Shown: positions 47,394-59,488, counted from the stretch's first letter. The stretch: DNA of 64,000 bases from Bimuria novae-zelandiae CBS 107.79 (GCA_010015655.1 ML976682.1:673043-737042); one strand, 5' to 3'. The notes: generated by a model from the sequence alone, not told the origin. Numbers and translations are program-made.

Positions 47394-47564
47394 TGTTAGA
47401 TGGTATGATAAGTAGATGTTAATGCAACTTGATAGTATTTATTGTTTTTTTTAATATTCTCCACTGTGTTCAGTTGGTTTCGGATATTTTGCTAGTGTGC
47501 CAAGCCAAGTGGTCCCTGCTCGATTGTACAGATCTGACCTCACCGTAGCTTATTCTATCTAACA
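47394..47564 (-). repeat. 5' LTR of the nested copia (171 bp)
   Basis: tgttagatggtatgataag to ttctatctaaca, 171 bp, paired with 42452-42622. Confidence 0.9.
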
Positions 47565-50500
47565 CTTATTTATTAAAAGATAAGAGAATACTAGCGTAGG
47601 ATAAAGAGCATACACGTAAAAAGACGTTATATCTTACGTCTAATTTAGGTACTAAGGGAGAGGTAGTAAATGCTAAGATAATTAATTATCCTACTATAAA
47701 TGTCTTAGTTAGATATTCGCTTGCCATGTGGACGATATTAGGTTTATTAGATAGAATATCTTTAGTGCCTTAACCTTTGTCCTAGGTATATAAGCTTTAT
47801 ATAAGTTTATTAATGTCTTTTTAATAGTTCCTTAGGTTTTGTCTAGTTCCTTAGTATATTAATCAATATTATATTATAGGTTTTCCTCCCTTTAAAGCTT
47901 TTTCGTATTACTTTAGTATAGTAGTAATAATTATAAATCTTATTCTATACCTTCTTTAAAAGCTATTAGCAGTTTTTATGTAGTTTAGATTTAGGTTTTA
48001 ATATATGTTCTAAGTGTGGATAGTCTTTCTACTTAACTAACTATTCTTATAAGAATTTATTATCTTAGAAGTCTTCTTATCTAACTTTTTTATATTCTAA
48101 AAATATTTTAACTTCGAATTCGTTTTCTTCCTCTAGCTAGTAATAGAAAGTTATTTTAACTAGTGTTTTAGGGTCTTCTAGCTTAAGTTAGTCTATATAG
48201 AATACTAAGTGTATTTTCGCATCTAGCGGTAGTTCTAATTAGTAGTTAATTAGTAATACTTGTTTAATAATAAAAAATAGCCTAACCTTAATATAGTCTA
48301 GTTTCTTGTATTTCTTCCTTTAGGTTTAAAAATTCTTTATAAGCAGATATGCTTTATCCCCCTTTTTTAGCTAAGGTGCTATTTTTCTTTTTTAGTTTAT
48401 ATAAAAATTACTTTACTATTAAGCTTTTTTAAGATTCTCTTAGAGTTATGCATGTATCCTTTTTATAATTTCTACTATATTAGTTGCTGTTTCTGTTCTG
48501 ATTATTATTAGAAATATTTAATTAAAGAGATATAGATCCCTTCCGTGGTGTACGTAAAATAGTGTAAATTCTATTGCTGCTAATATCCTGTTATTGTATG
48601 CTAATTATGCCATAGGTAATAAGAAAATCTAGTTATTCTTCTAGTTATTATAGTAGATGCGTAGGTACGTTTTAATCGTTTAATTTGTACGTTCTGTCTG
48701 TCCGTCGGCTTGCGGATAATATGCCGTTAATAGTTTTTATTTTGTTCTAATAAATGCTATAAGTGTTATTTAGTAGTTTAATATAAAGAGTTTGTCTCTA
48801 TTGCTAATAATTATTTTTAGAATACCGTAGTGTTATATAAGTTAATTTAGAATAAGGAATGCGAGTTCCTTAGCTATAGTTATCTTTTAATAGGGTAGTA
48901 ATTCCACGTATTTAGTGAATTAATAAATAATATTTAGTATTGTATTGTAACTAATTCCTATTATAGGATCCTTTAATTTTAATAGTCTTATAATAAAGTC
49001 CAGAGCGATGTCTTCCTATGGTGTAATAGGTATTTAGATTCCTTATATCTCTCCGTACTTAAGATATATTGCATGCTTATTACGCTAGCAATCTACGCAT
49101 TTATAGATATATATAGTTACTACTTCTTTAATTTCGTTAAAGCTATAGTTCTGCTAAATAAGTTCTATTATCTTTCTGATACCTAGGTGTCTATATACTA
49201 GGTCATTATAGTATTATTGTATAATTTCTATCTATAGTTCCTTAGGTACTTCTCGTGTGGTAATAAGGAGTTAGTTAAATTCTACCGTAGGTTTAAGAGG
49301 TCTATTAATGTTTTTTTATAGTATTATAGAATAGGTTTTTGCCTTTTCTTTTATAAGATTACTTTATTAGCTAAGTATATCTACTCGTCCGTTTCCTTTT
49401 CCTACTATATAGATAACTTTAAACTTATATTATCTAGTAGTCTATAACTATTGCTATTATCGTGGTGTAAGTTCTTTTATTTTTATAAATTATAATAACT
49501 TCTTATAATCTATATAGATCTTTAGCATTAAGCAACTAAGGGCGTAGATCCTCTAGTGTTTTAATGCTTTCACGATGGCGTAGAGTGCTTTGTAGTGTAC
49601 GTCGTATCGTGTTTCTGCGTCGTTAAACTTCCGTGAGTAGTATACGATTGGATGCCATTTGCCGTCTTTTCCTGCTTTACGTATGCTCCTATCGCAAGGT
49701 CGCTTGCGTTTGTTTTAAATTGTAGTAGTTCTCTATCCTTAAAGTAGGTAAGTGCTGGCGGCATAATGCATACTATCTTTAAAAGTTAGAATAATATTCT
49801 ATATTCTACTATTTATATAAATAGTGCATCCTTCTTTATAAGGTTTATTAGGGGTACTATAATCTTTACATAATTCCTAATAAATTAATAATTAAATTTA
49901 TAGAATCCTAAGAATTCTTAAATATTTTTTATAGTTCTTAATAATAGCTAGTTCTTAATATATTTAATTTTGTCTAGTCCTATTTTAATTCTTTTTATGC
50001 TAATAATATGTCCAAGAAATTCTAGTCTTGTTACATAGAATTTACACTTTATTAGCTTAATTTATAAATGTGTATCGTATAGTGCTGTCAGTACAGTCTA
50101 TACATATAATACATGGTCTAATTCGTTTTCGGAAAAGACAAGGATATCGTCCATGTACGCAATAACAAATATATCTAGGTAATTACGTAGTACGTTATTA
50201 ACCAGTGCCTAAAAGGTTACTAGTACATTAATAAGTCTAAAAGTTATAACTATATATTTAAATAGTCTATAGCGTATCTTGAACTGTATTTTCTATTCGT
50301 TACCTTTTTTAAATTATATAAAGTAGTATCTGTCTCGTAAATCTATTATTATAAAGATCTTAACTCTTAAGAGTTAGTCTTAGAGATCTAAGATATTTAG
50401 TAATAAATATTAATTTTTAATTATTATATTATTAAGTTTCTTATAGTCTACGTAGGGCCTTAGGTATCTATCCTTCTTTAGTATAAATATAAAAGGGCTT

Positions 50501-53207
50501 GCCGCTAGTGATTTCGAAGGTCTAATATATCCTTTTACAAGATTTGTCTTAATAAATTCTTTTTCTTACTAAAGTTCTTTTCTAGATTTGCCATATAGTA
50601 GTCTAAAAGGTGGCGTTTTCCCTTCTTCTAGGTCAATCGCGTGATCCTTGGGTTAATGTTCCGGAAGGTTTGCTTTTCCTTCTCTCTCTGTAAACATGTG
50701 ATTCCATGCCTAATAACAATCTGGAATTTCATAGTTTATGCTGTCTCCTATCTTCTTGTGCTCTGTAACCTGGTGGTTCCTGCCAGCATCTGCCAAAGGT
50801 GTTTCCTATTTTTTAACTATCTATCGCAAGACTATAGTGTTAATAGCTCTCTTATCTACTATCGTATTCTATTAATGCATAGGCTTTACTTATAATACAT
50901 AGTTATAGCGCTTAAAAGATAGCTCTTTTTTTTAGTTAATTATAAGGTTATGCTTCTTTAATTAAGGTAATTTTAAAACTATATCATAATTAGCTTCCTT
51001 AATAATATTAAGTATAATCTATTTTTAGTATTTATAAATTATAAGGGTTATTTTAACCTCGTATTTAATTATTATTTTACTAAGCATTAGTTATTTATTC
51101 GTAATATAAATAGCGTAGAGTATAGCCTTCTTACGCTTATAGAGTCCTACTCTATTAAGTACTTTTCTTAACATATAACTTTCCTATACTTCTAATTCTA
51201 GCATGGCTTTCGTCTATATTCTCTTAAGCTATACTAGAAGCTTAATTAATGCCTAGCTATTAGTAGTATTTACTTCTCTAAAGGCGTTCTCTTGCCTAAG
51301 CCTAGGTCTAAAAAAGATATATTCTTTATTACTAGCTCTATAGGTTTAAGGCGTCCTTCTTTATTCTTTTCCTAAAGCTATTACTAAGCCTTTTTTAGGG
51401 AAACTTTACTATCTTTGTCCTTTATTACTAATTTAATCCTAAGGGTCTTAGTTCTTTTTAGTATATAATTAAATCTATACTTTTTCTTTTATTCCCTATG
51501 TTCCTTATAGTTAAGGTATAAGTACGTTTGCTATATATCTAACGCGCATTTTCTATTAACTAGTAGTAATATTACTTAGTTTATTACTTAGTTAAAATAT
51601 AAGAAATATCGTATTTCGCGTTTATCCTAAAGATAAACGTTATAATAGATAATAGAGTAGTTAAAATACTCCTATTTATATCGTTAATATATTTAGGAAA
51701 AATAGCTATATTTCTTAGCTTAGTAGTAAAAGATATATTAGTCTTTTCTATAGAGGGTCTATCGTATAACACCATGCGTAGGGTTATAGTAGTCTAGGTC
51801 GTACTATAGTTTATAGTTTAGGATTTTATTTAGGTATTTCTTTTTAGGATCGTCTTGTACGTAGTAATAGTTTGCTATTTTACGTACTATCTTGCTTACT
51901 AAGTTTAGTTAGTAAGCATCGTAAAATACTACTTTATAGTCTTAACGTTTTATTACTATAAAACTAAAGTCTCCTTCCCTTAGTTAGTGCTCCTCTAAGA
52001 AGTTAAAAATATTTATTATCTTACTAGTAACTAGTTTACTCTAGCTAGGGTAAGGTGTAAGAGATTAAGGTATTAACTTTTTTTCTTTTTTATCTAAACC
52101 TTTATATGTATCCTCATAGAGTTATAAGTTAAGTTACCCTAATTGTTCTAATTCTTTATTATAAATATTAATTTATTTAATAGCGTTTACTACTTATTAT
52201 TCTTTGTTAGTTATTTCTTCTTTATTAATAGTTAGTACGTTTAACTGCCTAATAACCCTGTTCTTAGATCTGTAGTTCCTGGCTATGTGGCCTGGTTTGC
52301 CACATGTATAGCAAAGTCGTGCCCCGATCCATTGTTTGTAGGTTCTATCTAGGGTACGTCCTTGTTTAGACTTATAAAAGCCTTTTGCCTTTCCTGTTCT
52401 TTTCTTTATTACGTTAACTTAGTAGTACTAGATTCCTTTTATTAGTTAGTAACTATAATTAACTTAGTTCTTTCGCTGCAACTATTACTTAGAGTTATAA
52501 TATTTTTATTATTATAAGTAGTCTGTAGTCTTTCTTATTTTAGTTCTAGCGTAGGTCTTATTTTAGTTTATACTATTTATTATTAATTTAAGTTACTTCT
52601 GCTACAATTTCTTATGAAGTATTAGTTTTTACTTTACTACGTAATAGTTCCTTACGTACGTGTTGTTATAATTCCTTTTAAAATATAGTTATAAAACTAT
52701 TATTATTTTACGTAATTTAGTTAGCGTTCTTACGGAATTTAGACTTATATTTAGCTACTAAATAGGTTTATTTAAGTTATTAGATGTTTCGTTTAGAGAT
52801 AGCTTTCTAGTTAGTAACTTTAAAGTATTTTTTAACCTTAGTATAAAAAGTATTATAATTTTTTATAATCTTATCTGTAGCGTTGCCTTCTATATTAGCT
52901 CTAGCCAAGTATTAATTAACGTAAAAATAAATATATTTAAAAGCATCTCCCTTTATATAGAAAGAAGTAAATATAGTCTTGTCTATATCTTTTTATTCTT
53001 TATTTATTTTATAAAAGTATAGGTTAAGTTGCAAGATCTATAGTTCTATATAATTATGTTTACTGTAGAAGAAGTTAGGCTTTTTATAAAAGCTTTTTAT
53101 TTCTTTTTTAGCTATAGTAATGCTTTCTCCTTTAGAAGTATTTATTTATATATTTATTATATTAGTAAAAAAGGTATCGTTAACACTTATATTAAGGGTG
53201 TTTAAGA

Positions 53208-53596
53208 TGTTAAAACCCTAAGGAGTAGCTAGTCCTAAAAAGGCTACAATTAGTTCTTAAGTAAAAATATTAGTAATATAAGTAAGAGGTATTAATAGCT
53301 TGCGCGCATTAATAGGACGTTAGTATTAAAGATATATATAGTATAATTAAATTAATACGAGCCTAAGTTAAATCTAAACGATAGATTAGTAAATAGGTTA
53401 AACATAATAGTAGAAGACTACCATCGCGTTCCCATATACATGTCCTAGACTGATCGCTGGCGAGCGCTCTTTACAGACGAGTCACATAACTTAGCGCCAT
53501 GCGGCGTAGTCGTAAATGACTAGTTATTCCTAGCGAATAACATAAGGGGTTAAGTACAAAACTGGCACAGCCTTCCTTGGATCTCAGATCCTAACA
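53208..53596 (-). repeat. LTR of Ty3 copy A (5' end), 389 bp
   Basis: It starts tgttaaaaccctaagga and ends cagatcctaaca. From 53420 on it is GC-normal (cgctggcgagcgctc, ccatgcggcgtagtcg); the left half is RIP'd. Confidence 0.88.
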
Positions 53597-53610
53597 TAAG
53601 CTTATAACGA

Positions 53611-53792
53611 TAGCGTATAGGTATAATAATTAGGGGGCTTATAAATAAAGTTAATTAAAAAGTAAAAGTCCTACTTAGGAGCTTAGCTATTTATAGAGTT
53701 GAGGGAATCACGTGATTGGCTATTTAGTTGCTTGCCTTAATCCTAGCTCGTATAATAAAGTTCTAGCCAGGAGCCAGCGAGCTTCTGCAACA
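53611..53792 (+). repeat. 182-bp direct repeat, right copy
   Basis: Partner of 39915-40096, less mutated: it keeps gggaatcacgtgattggc and gccaggagccagcgagcttc. It lies immediately right of the Ty3 copy A target duplication. Confidence 0.55.
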
Positions 53793-54258
53793 GGTATTAT
53801 AAGAAGCTAAGGCAGGATAAAGTAAAAGAGAAAGAGATAAGGCATTAAGTAAAGGCTATAGCTAGACTAGTAAGGAAGAAGGAGAAGGCTAAAAAGGCTA
53901 CTAAATAGACCTTTAAGGTAGATATTTATACGACTATAAAATAACTCTAATAAGCTCTTAAAAAAGTAAAAAGCGTAGCCTTAAGGCTTTTATAAAAGTT
54001 ACTTAAAAAAAGAAAACTATTGCAAGGCCTATAATTAGTAAATAGCCTAAATGTACCACTATAAGTGCACTAGCTCTTAGGTTATAACATAGTTATAATA
54101 TTATACTTTTTACACGATATTAATAGCTATAAATATTAATTAAAGTCTATAAATTTTGCTATTAGAAAATATCGGGATAATAGCTATTGTGTGAGGCTCT
54201 ATGGCCTTAAGTTGTGGGGCTATTTTGGTGTCTAAGGTGGCTCATTCGCCCGTCCACC
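53793..54258. other. Degraded Lys/Arg-rich coding tail, then host sequence
   Basis: Plus-strand reading gives KKLRQDKVKEKE and LVRKKEKAKKATK, typical of the charged C-terminus of fungal DNA transposases, up to about 54010. RIP'd sequence ends near 54185, and 54190-54258 is GC-normal host DNA up to the hAT target site cgtccacc (54251-54258). Confidence 0.35.
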
Positions 54259-56575
54259 TAGGGATGTGCCGATACCGTATTTTTCAGTGTATCCCTGTAT
54301 ATACGGTATCTTGTATAATACCGTATTTACGGTATTATCGTACATTCTTGGCAAAGTGAATTGAGCCAATCGGTGCCTTTCTCGGCCCTATGATCACGTG
54401 CAGAATTAGATATAATTAAAGCTATAGATGCTAGGTATCTTTAGGATCCCCAGAGTACTCTTCTTATACTTATTTAGCTAAGTAATCAAGCAAAAGCTAC
54501 TTATCTTTATAGTCATCAACGTTAATTTGTTCGGGCACCTCGGAGGCGTCGAAGTACTAAGCACCCTTAGCTAAAATAGAGTTACAGATCTATAGATTAT
54601 AAAAGTAAAACACTAGCTTTTCGACCCGTTTATTAACGAGACGATTCTAAACTTTATTATAAAGAAATCCGTGCTCGCTCTAGTTACGTTTAGCTGCTCT
54701 AGTTATGGGGTTAATGCTGAGAGCGTAGATGGCAAGTTCTTTAAGCTCGTCGGTGCAGCTTTGTATGCGCCACCACTCCGCCGGATCAGTGTAATCCTCG
54801 AAGCTTTGCCAGGATAAATCAGTACCGCACTTCTCGAAGGCGCCTTGACGATAGAGCACATCCATAAGCTCTTTATAGAGCGCTGCGGCATGCCTGGCGT
54901 TGCCCTGCGTCGGCGGGTACTGCTGGGCGATGTATTCGCCCACTTCCATCTGCATCTTGTGAGTGACCGCCACAGGCAATTCTCGCCGCGCAAGAGGGTC
55001 GCATATATACGAAATCGTGCCGAGAGGATGGTGGACCTGCTGGAATCGGTTTCGAAGCGTATTTTGGACGTCTTCTCGCGGCAAAGTTGTGTGGAGAGTG
55101 ACGGAGGTGAGCAAGTAGATGAAGCTGGCATATAGCCGTGAGAATTTCGGCTGAGTACTCTCGAGCGCCAGGGCTACTTTTGTAAAGGGCACCAGAAAGC
55201 TCCGCAGCCTTTACAACTTCTCCTACTAACATACGTTGCTTATAATTACTATAACCTTATAGAATCGCCGTTTCTGCGTCTGCTAGGTTATAATAGAGGT
55301 CACCATCAGATTCTGCACCACCGAAAGTATCCAGTCGCGATTCTCTAGCACCAAATTAACAGTATTAAACTTGCCTTGCCAGCGAGTGTTTCCCGGCAGC
55401 TACAGCGCTTTCCGCCGCACCTAAGGCCTGGTAGCCTCGTCTAGCATGCCTATAAGTAAACTAGACCGTCTAAAGAACTTGCTGACGTTCTTTATAGCGT
55501 TAAAAATTACCTTAAAGTTGCCTATTTTAAAGAAGTTAGCGACGTAGAGGTTAATAATATAAGAGGCGCACTCTAATATTAGATAGTTAGGTATAGCTCT
55601 AGTAAGTAAACCCTGCGCCGCCTTTATATTAGAGGTATTATTAAGGCAAATAGTAGTAATATTAAGCTTGCTAACGTCCTTAGCTACCTTAAAAATCCCT
55701 TTAGCTAGGTTCTTAGCGTTATAACGCTCTACCAACGTGTATAAAGTCTTTAGAAAAATCTTATATTCTTAAGTTACTACTAGGTAATTAACGACTGCCT
55801 CGCCGCGTATGTTTGTCTAGCTATCACTAACTAGCGTTATTTGCCGCCTGGCCTTCTCGAGCATAGCTTTTATATCACGCTTTATTTAGCTATAAATAGA
55901 GTCTAGCAACGTCGTGGCAATTACCTTATAGCCCGGCGGAGTGTAAGGCGGGCGTAAGAAGTTTAGAAATCGACGAAACGCAGGATTTTCAACCTATAGC
56001 ATTTTAATAAGTTTCTCTACCTAAGGCAAGCTACAAGAGCTTATAAAGCTAAAGGGTACTCTAAAGCTATATATAGCCTTCGCGAGCAGTAGATCTACCT
56101 TCTTAAAGTCTATTTTACTTATACGCAGCGTCTCTGTTGGCAGCTATAATTAATGCTTAGATAGTATCTAAGGGTTGCTATTAACCTTATATAGCTTATA
56201 TTTCTCCCGCGAAAGCTTTAGGCATTTAGCCATGTGCTCGCGGAGACGTACGAGGCTTTTGTTATGCTATTGTTTAGAGCAAAATCGACATGTTACAATA
56301 GCCTGGAGGCCCTCGAAGGTGACCTCGACGTCCTCGCTTTCGAACGCAGTACGCGGCATTTAATAAATATTACTAATTAATAATAATAAAGTACTAAGAT
56401 AATGCTTAGAGGACAAGATAAGTAATCTAGATACAAGCTCTAAACAAAGTTAGCCCCTAAAGTCATTTTCGGCAGCATTTACCCGCCTTGGCATACGGAT
56501 CTAATCCTACGATACGCGTATCGGTATCGTACGGTACGAAAAATACGGTATTCCGTATTGTACGGCCCATCCCTA
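54259..56575 (-). mobile_element. hAT DNA transposon, 2317 bp, 8-bp target duplication
   Basis: CGTCCACC lies on both sides (54251-54258, 56576-56583). Terminal repeats tagggatgtgccgatacc and its inverse ending ggcccatcccta continue inward with tacggta-rich sequence. An internally deleted relative is at 10500-11001. Terminal parts and the N-terminal half of the gene are RIP'd; about 54690-55210 is GC-normal. Confidence 0.92.
54680..56359 (-). pseudogene. hAT transposase (BED finger, RNase H-like core, hATC), about 13 stops
   Basis: One frame runs from ATG 56359 to the stop at 54680, 560 codons without a frameshift. The N-terminus MPRTAFESEDVEVTFEGL leads to a BED-type finger C-R-F-C ... R-E-H-M-A-K-C. 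The first acidic motif is in LVSDSWTNIRGEAVV (about 55845). LNNTSNIKAAQGLL at about 55620 stands where the family has D-N-A-x-N (Asp to Asn). LPGNTRWQGKF near 55390 is the conserved T-R-W motif. The C-terminal dimerisation part ends DPAEWWRIQ and LAIYALSINPITRAAKRN. The stops sit at CAA/CAG/TGG-derived codons. It is not functional. Confidence 0.85.
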
Positions 56576-56760
56576 CGTCCACCTCGGTAAGCGTCAAGTC
56601 ACCAATTTTCATGACGCGAAGGATATGTGGGAAATCGGCACACAATGGTCATGCAGTAAATTGAATACAAGAAGCGGAAGCTCCGTCGAGGAGCATTATA
56701 TCTACAATCCTCCAAGCCGACACTCGCATATTTCGCAGTCAATCAATCACGTCGAGAGGT

Positions 56761-57942
56761 TTATAAGAGACGGAAGGCGCGCGGGTGCCTCCTTACTTTC
56801 TGGGGCGCAGCCGAGCTGTCAGCGGCGTCAGCCTCCTCAAGGAAGGCAATGAACTCCTCAAGGGTGTACTCCTTCTCGGCCGCAGGGGCTGAAGGAGTGG
56901 CCGATGGAGCAGCGGCAGCGGTGCTGCTGGGTGCTGCCGAGCTCTCGGGAATGGGTGTGGGTGCTGCCGCGGCAGAGGTCGGGGCAACAGCTGAAGTCGG
57001 GGCAGCAGCTGAAGTCTGGGCCGCAGCGGAAGAACTGGCGGGGGCAGCGCTGACAGCGGGAGTAGCAGATGCGACGCTGGAAGCAGGCTTTGTCGCAGTG
57101 GCGGGAGCTGCGGTAGCGGCTGGCGCACCAGCGATGGAACCGAAGGTGAGCAGCTGGGGAGTGGCCTCGGTTCCGCCCTCGATGAGAGCAGGGCCGGGGA
57201 CAGGGTAGCTGTCAAGAGGAGCGTGGATGCTGAAGCCGAGACCTGGGCCGGTCTTGCTGTAAGCGTCGGGGAAGGTGACGGTGTCGGTGGGCTTCAGAGC
57301 GCCGCTGCCAGAGACGGTGAGCTGGTAGCAAGCAACGTAGTGCTGTGCTCCTCCGGATGCGCTGGCGGCGTGGAGAGCAATGGCCTCAGCACGGAGGAGG
57401 TAGTCACCAGCGGCGAGATCCTTGGGGATCGTGAAGCTGAGCTTTCCACCTTTTGGATGTTAGTTAGTGTTAGACTTGCGCGCGGGTACTTGACGCTTAC
57501 CATTGTAGTTCATGTCCTTGGTACCCCAGTAGTCGTTATCACCCTGGGTCGAGCCAGGAGCCTTAGCCCAAGCGTTCTGGTACACCTTGAAGAAGCCTTC
57601 AGCACCAGTGGCAGCCGCAGCATCTGATACAGATGCCATGTATGCAAGCACAGGACCCCAGTGAGCACCACCAATTCCCTCTTCAGTGGCTGAGCGGGAG
57701 TCGTGCTGGTGCATCTCGATCGTGACCTCGTCCCCGGCCACAAATGCACAGTTGCCCTCGGCGGGAGCGGGGTTTACGTTGCACTGCAACGCGGTGCCGG
57801 TGTAATCCTCAATAGGGCTGTTGGACGAGACCTTCCTAACACAGGTACTTCCGAGGTCTTCTCCGTTTTTCCAGATGTATTGCCATGTGGCGTGCGCATT
57901 GGCGGCAGCGGCAAGACCAGCGAGAACAGCGACGGTCTTCAT
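56761..57942 (-). CDS. AA9 lytic polysaccharide monooxygenase, secreted, 376 aa, two exons
   Basis: Copper-dependent oxidative cleavage of cellulose or related glucans outside the cell is the known role of AA9. Exons are 57942-57501 and 57449-56761, with a 51-bp intron gtaagc...ctaac...aaaag. The spliced frame is 1131 nt. The signal peptide MKTVAVLAGLAAAANA ends so that His17 (HATWQYIW) is the mature N-terminus, the first ligand of the copper brace. His94 in GGAHWGPV is the second ligand, and Gln183/Tyr185 in AQHYVACYQ complete the active site. Cysteines 34, 54, 65 and 188 are present. From about residue 235 an Ala/Pro/Ser/Thr linker of about 100 residues leads to a distinct C-terminal piece, KEYTLEEFIAFLEE ... 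RRHPRAFRL; no CBM1 is present. The gene is intact, GC-rich, and lies 0.2 kb from the hAT element. Confidence 0.93.
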
Positions 57943-59459
57943 GTTGATTGATAAACGAATGTGTTGGTGAAAAGAGTGACGAAAAAAATAAATGGAAGAC
58001 TATGTCAAAGCCGGTAGTAAAAGAGAGTCAGCACAGCTGCGTTGTCCCCTCTTTGCAGAGGGATGTATGCATTTTATACTAGGCGGGAAGGAAGGCGCTA
58101 ATGCTGTCAATTGCGTTTCCTGGTCAGTGCAGGAATATGTCGTTTCGTTTACCACCCGATAGCCGGATTCATGCTTGGTGGTCGCGGGATAGATTGAGCC
58201 AAGAAAGCTTACAACTCATGTCGTGTGTTTCTCGCATCAGTTTCATGGTCCTGTAGATCTGGTAACATTCGACAGGGGTTGAGGGAAATGCATTTGGTTG
58301 GTGGATGAAATCCCTTCGCAAGGAAACCGATGGGGCCAAGATGTGTTCGTGTCCGTGCGAAGCCCGGGCGGAATTGGAGGGGTTCATCCCTCATGCCATC
58401 CGACACTACTCTAGCTAGCGAGCCGTAATCCGTACCTACAAAGGCATCGCATACTCGTCGTGCGTCTTGAGAGGAGGTAGAAAAAGCAAACACTCATAGA
58501 GCCATCCACAACCAATGTAGTAGTGCAAGAGATGGGGCAACATATTCCCGAAATGCTCACCTAATACACCGGCATACAGCGGGTCGGTAGATACAATTTT
58601 ACTGTGACAGCTTTCTAGGATCCAATTTGTCGGGGTGGAAATCTGCAATGGGGTTCCTTCATACCAACGCGCGCGGGTATGATGAAACATGACAGTGGGG
58701 CTCTAATTCGCGTGATCGCCACAGGGTTCCTGCCACACAGCGAGATGACAGGAAGGAAAATTTAGTCTCGCGACGCTGTGCGACTGCCCTTTGGCGGCAT
58801 TGGTGCCACAAAGAAGTCTGGCCGCTCTTTCGTAAAGATGTGATGCATGGTCTTCTTTGCATGGTGGCTGGTGGTGGAAACAATGACCATACCGTGCATA
58901 GTGCTCTTCCTACCCTTTTCTTAGCTGACTGGAATCCACGCGCCCCATAGAAAGCGATCCAACGGAAAAGCCGGATGGCGCCATGCGGTTACATGACTCT
59001 TCCTTTGGACAAACGAACTCTGATTCGCGGTGAGTCGTGGCACTGTGCTACGGCAGACTATTCTACCCTCAACAGGAAAAGAACGCCTTCGCAGATGGTT
59101 CTCCAGGCTGCCGCTTGTGTCAAATTTGCGCCGGCGTAGGGAACCTTTTGAACTGCACGCCCGCGTTACTGTACCAGCCTTCCAGAGACCGGCAAGTCGA
59201 AACGCAGATAGTTCAGCGGAGCCACTCTCAGAATTTGCCGCTGAATCGTGTCTTCATTATGGCCGACGAAGTGGTCCGACGAGTTGCTGACGTCTCGAAG
59301 CGAGTCAAGGAATAGCGGTATGATGCTCAGTGTTTATACACAGGCTCCAGTAGAAGGTGCTAGATATTACAATCGAGCCATAGACGTATCGCTAGTCGGA
59401 GTTGTTAGTTACAACGGCAGGAAAGCTGCATCAGATTGTCGCTGCCGGTCTCTCCCCTA
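57943..59459. other. Host intergenic sequence upstream of the LPMO gene
   Basis: GC-normal. It contains the LPMO promoter at its left end. Short leftward open stretches at 58436-58690 and 58209-58493 have no Met context, splice signals or domain that I recognise. No transposon signature is seen before 59460. Confidence 0.45.
58071..58078 (-). promoter_or_regulatory. Possible TATA box of the LPMO gene
   Basis: On the minus strand TATAAAAT lies about 130 bases upstream of the LPMO start at 57942, followed by a pyrimidine-rich leader. The position fits a fungal core promoter; it is otherwise untested. Confidence 0.45.
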
Positions 59460-59488
59460 TAGTGTTTCGCACCACCCAATGCACGCTA

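Larger units (their letters stand above)
42452..47564 (-). mobile_element. Ty1/copia retrotransposon, 5113 bp, inside Ty3 copy A
   Basis: LTRs of 171 bp at 42452-42622 and 47394-47564 and the target duplication CTTAT (42447-42451, 47565-47569) delimit it. The polypurine tract adjoins the left LTR (complement of acacccctttagcttgg) and a primer-binding-like complement of gcagtgagactcttaat adjoins the right LTR, so it codes on the minus strand. The pre-integrase domain is at 45499-45723. The reverse-transcriptase box reads FFYINDIILAY near 43675-43710, RNase H lies near 42990-43200, and a C-x-x-C-type gag knuckle near 46370. It has many stops but moderate RIP. Confidence 0.92.
42185..47773 (+). 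pseudogene. Antisense reading frame in Ty3 copy A, cysteine-cluster-like protein, split by copia
   Basis: On the strand opposite to the host retroelement, ATG 42185 opens MPAKFTTYKLYLYNEVL and continues with only RIP-type stops: YLYFKYKFKG, KLCLKYTKYIRLSYSCVNMS, KIQEKYKKKVKKDKKQLAIVIS. The copia interrupts it at 42451. Taking out the copia and one CTTAT copy, the same frame resumes at 47570 with LLKDKRIL, TLYLTSNLGTKGEVVNAK and RYSLAMWT, to a TAA at 47771-47773. Several Tyr/Phe residues sit where Cys would restore C-x-x-C pairs (TGT to TAT). I recall similar cysteine-cluster plus Lys/Glu-rich coiled hypothetical proteins from fungal repeats but cannot verify. Its role is unknown. Confidence 0.6.
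41675..53596 (-). mobile_element. Ty3-type retroelement, copy A, carrying a nested copia
   Basis: LTRs at 41675-42077 and 53208-53596 and a perfect target duplication TAAGC (41670-41674, 53597-53601) define it. Without the nested copia it is about 6.8 kb. Minus-strand landmarks: zinc knuckle CYTCGKPGHIARN at 52272-52313 with the last Cys now Tyr; reverse-transcriptase box AYMDDILVFSENE at about 50122-50160, unusually intact; RNase H TNASDLAIGAYVKQEK within 49570-49764 (Asp to Asn); integrase motif YYPQADGQTERT near 48687-48722. Between these, stops are dense. Gag is at the right, integrase at the left. Confidence 0.9.

Noticed and set aside
56849..57208. Plus-strand Ala/Gly/Val-rich open stretch
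   Set aside because: Complement of the low-complexity Ala/Pro/Ser linker of the LPMO gene.
58209..58690. Leftward open stretches upstream of the LPMO gene
   Set aside because: Two overlapping frames, no signal peptide, domain or splice structure that I recognise; more likely noncoding.
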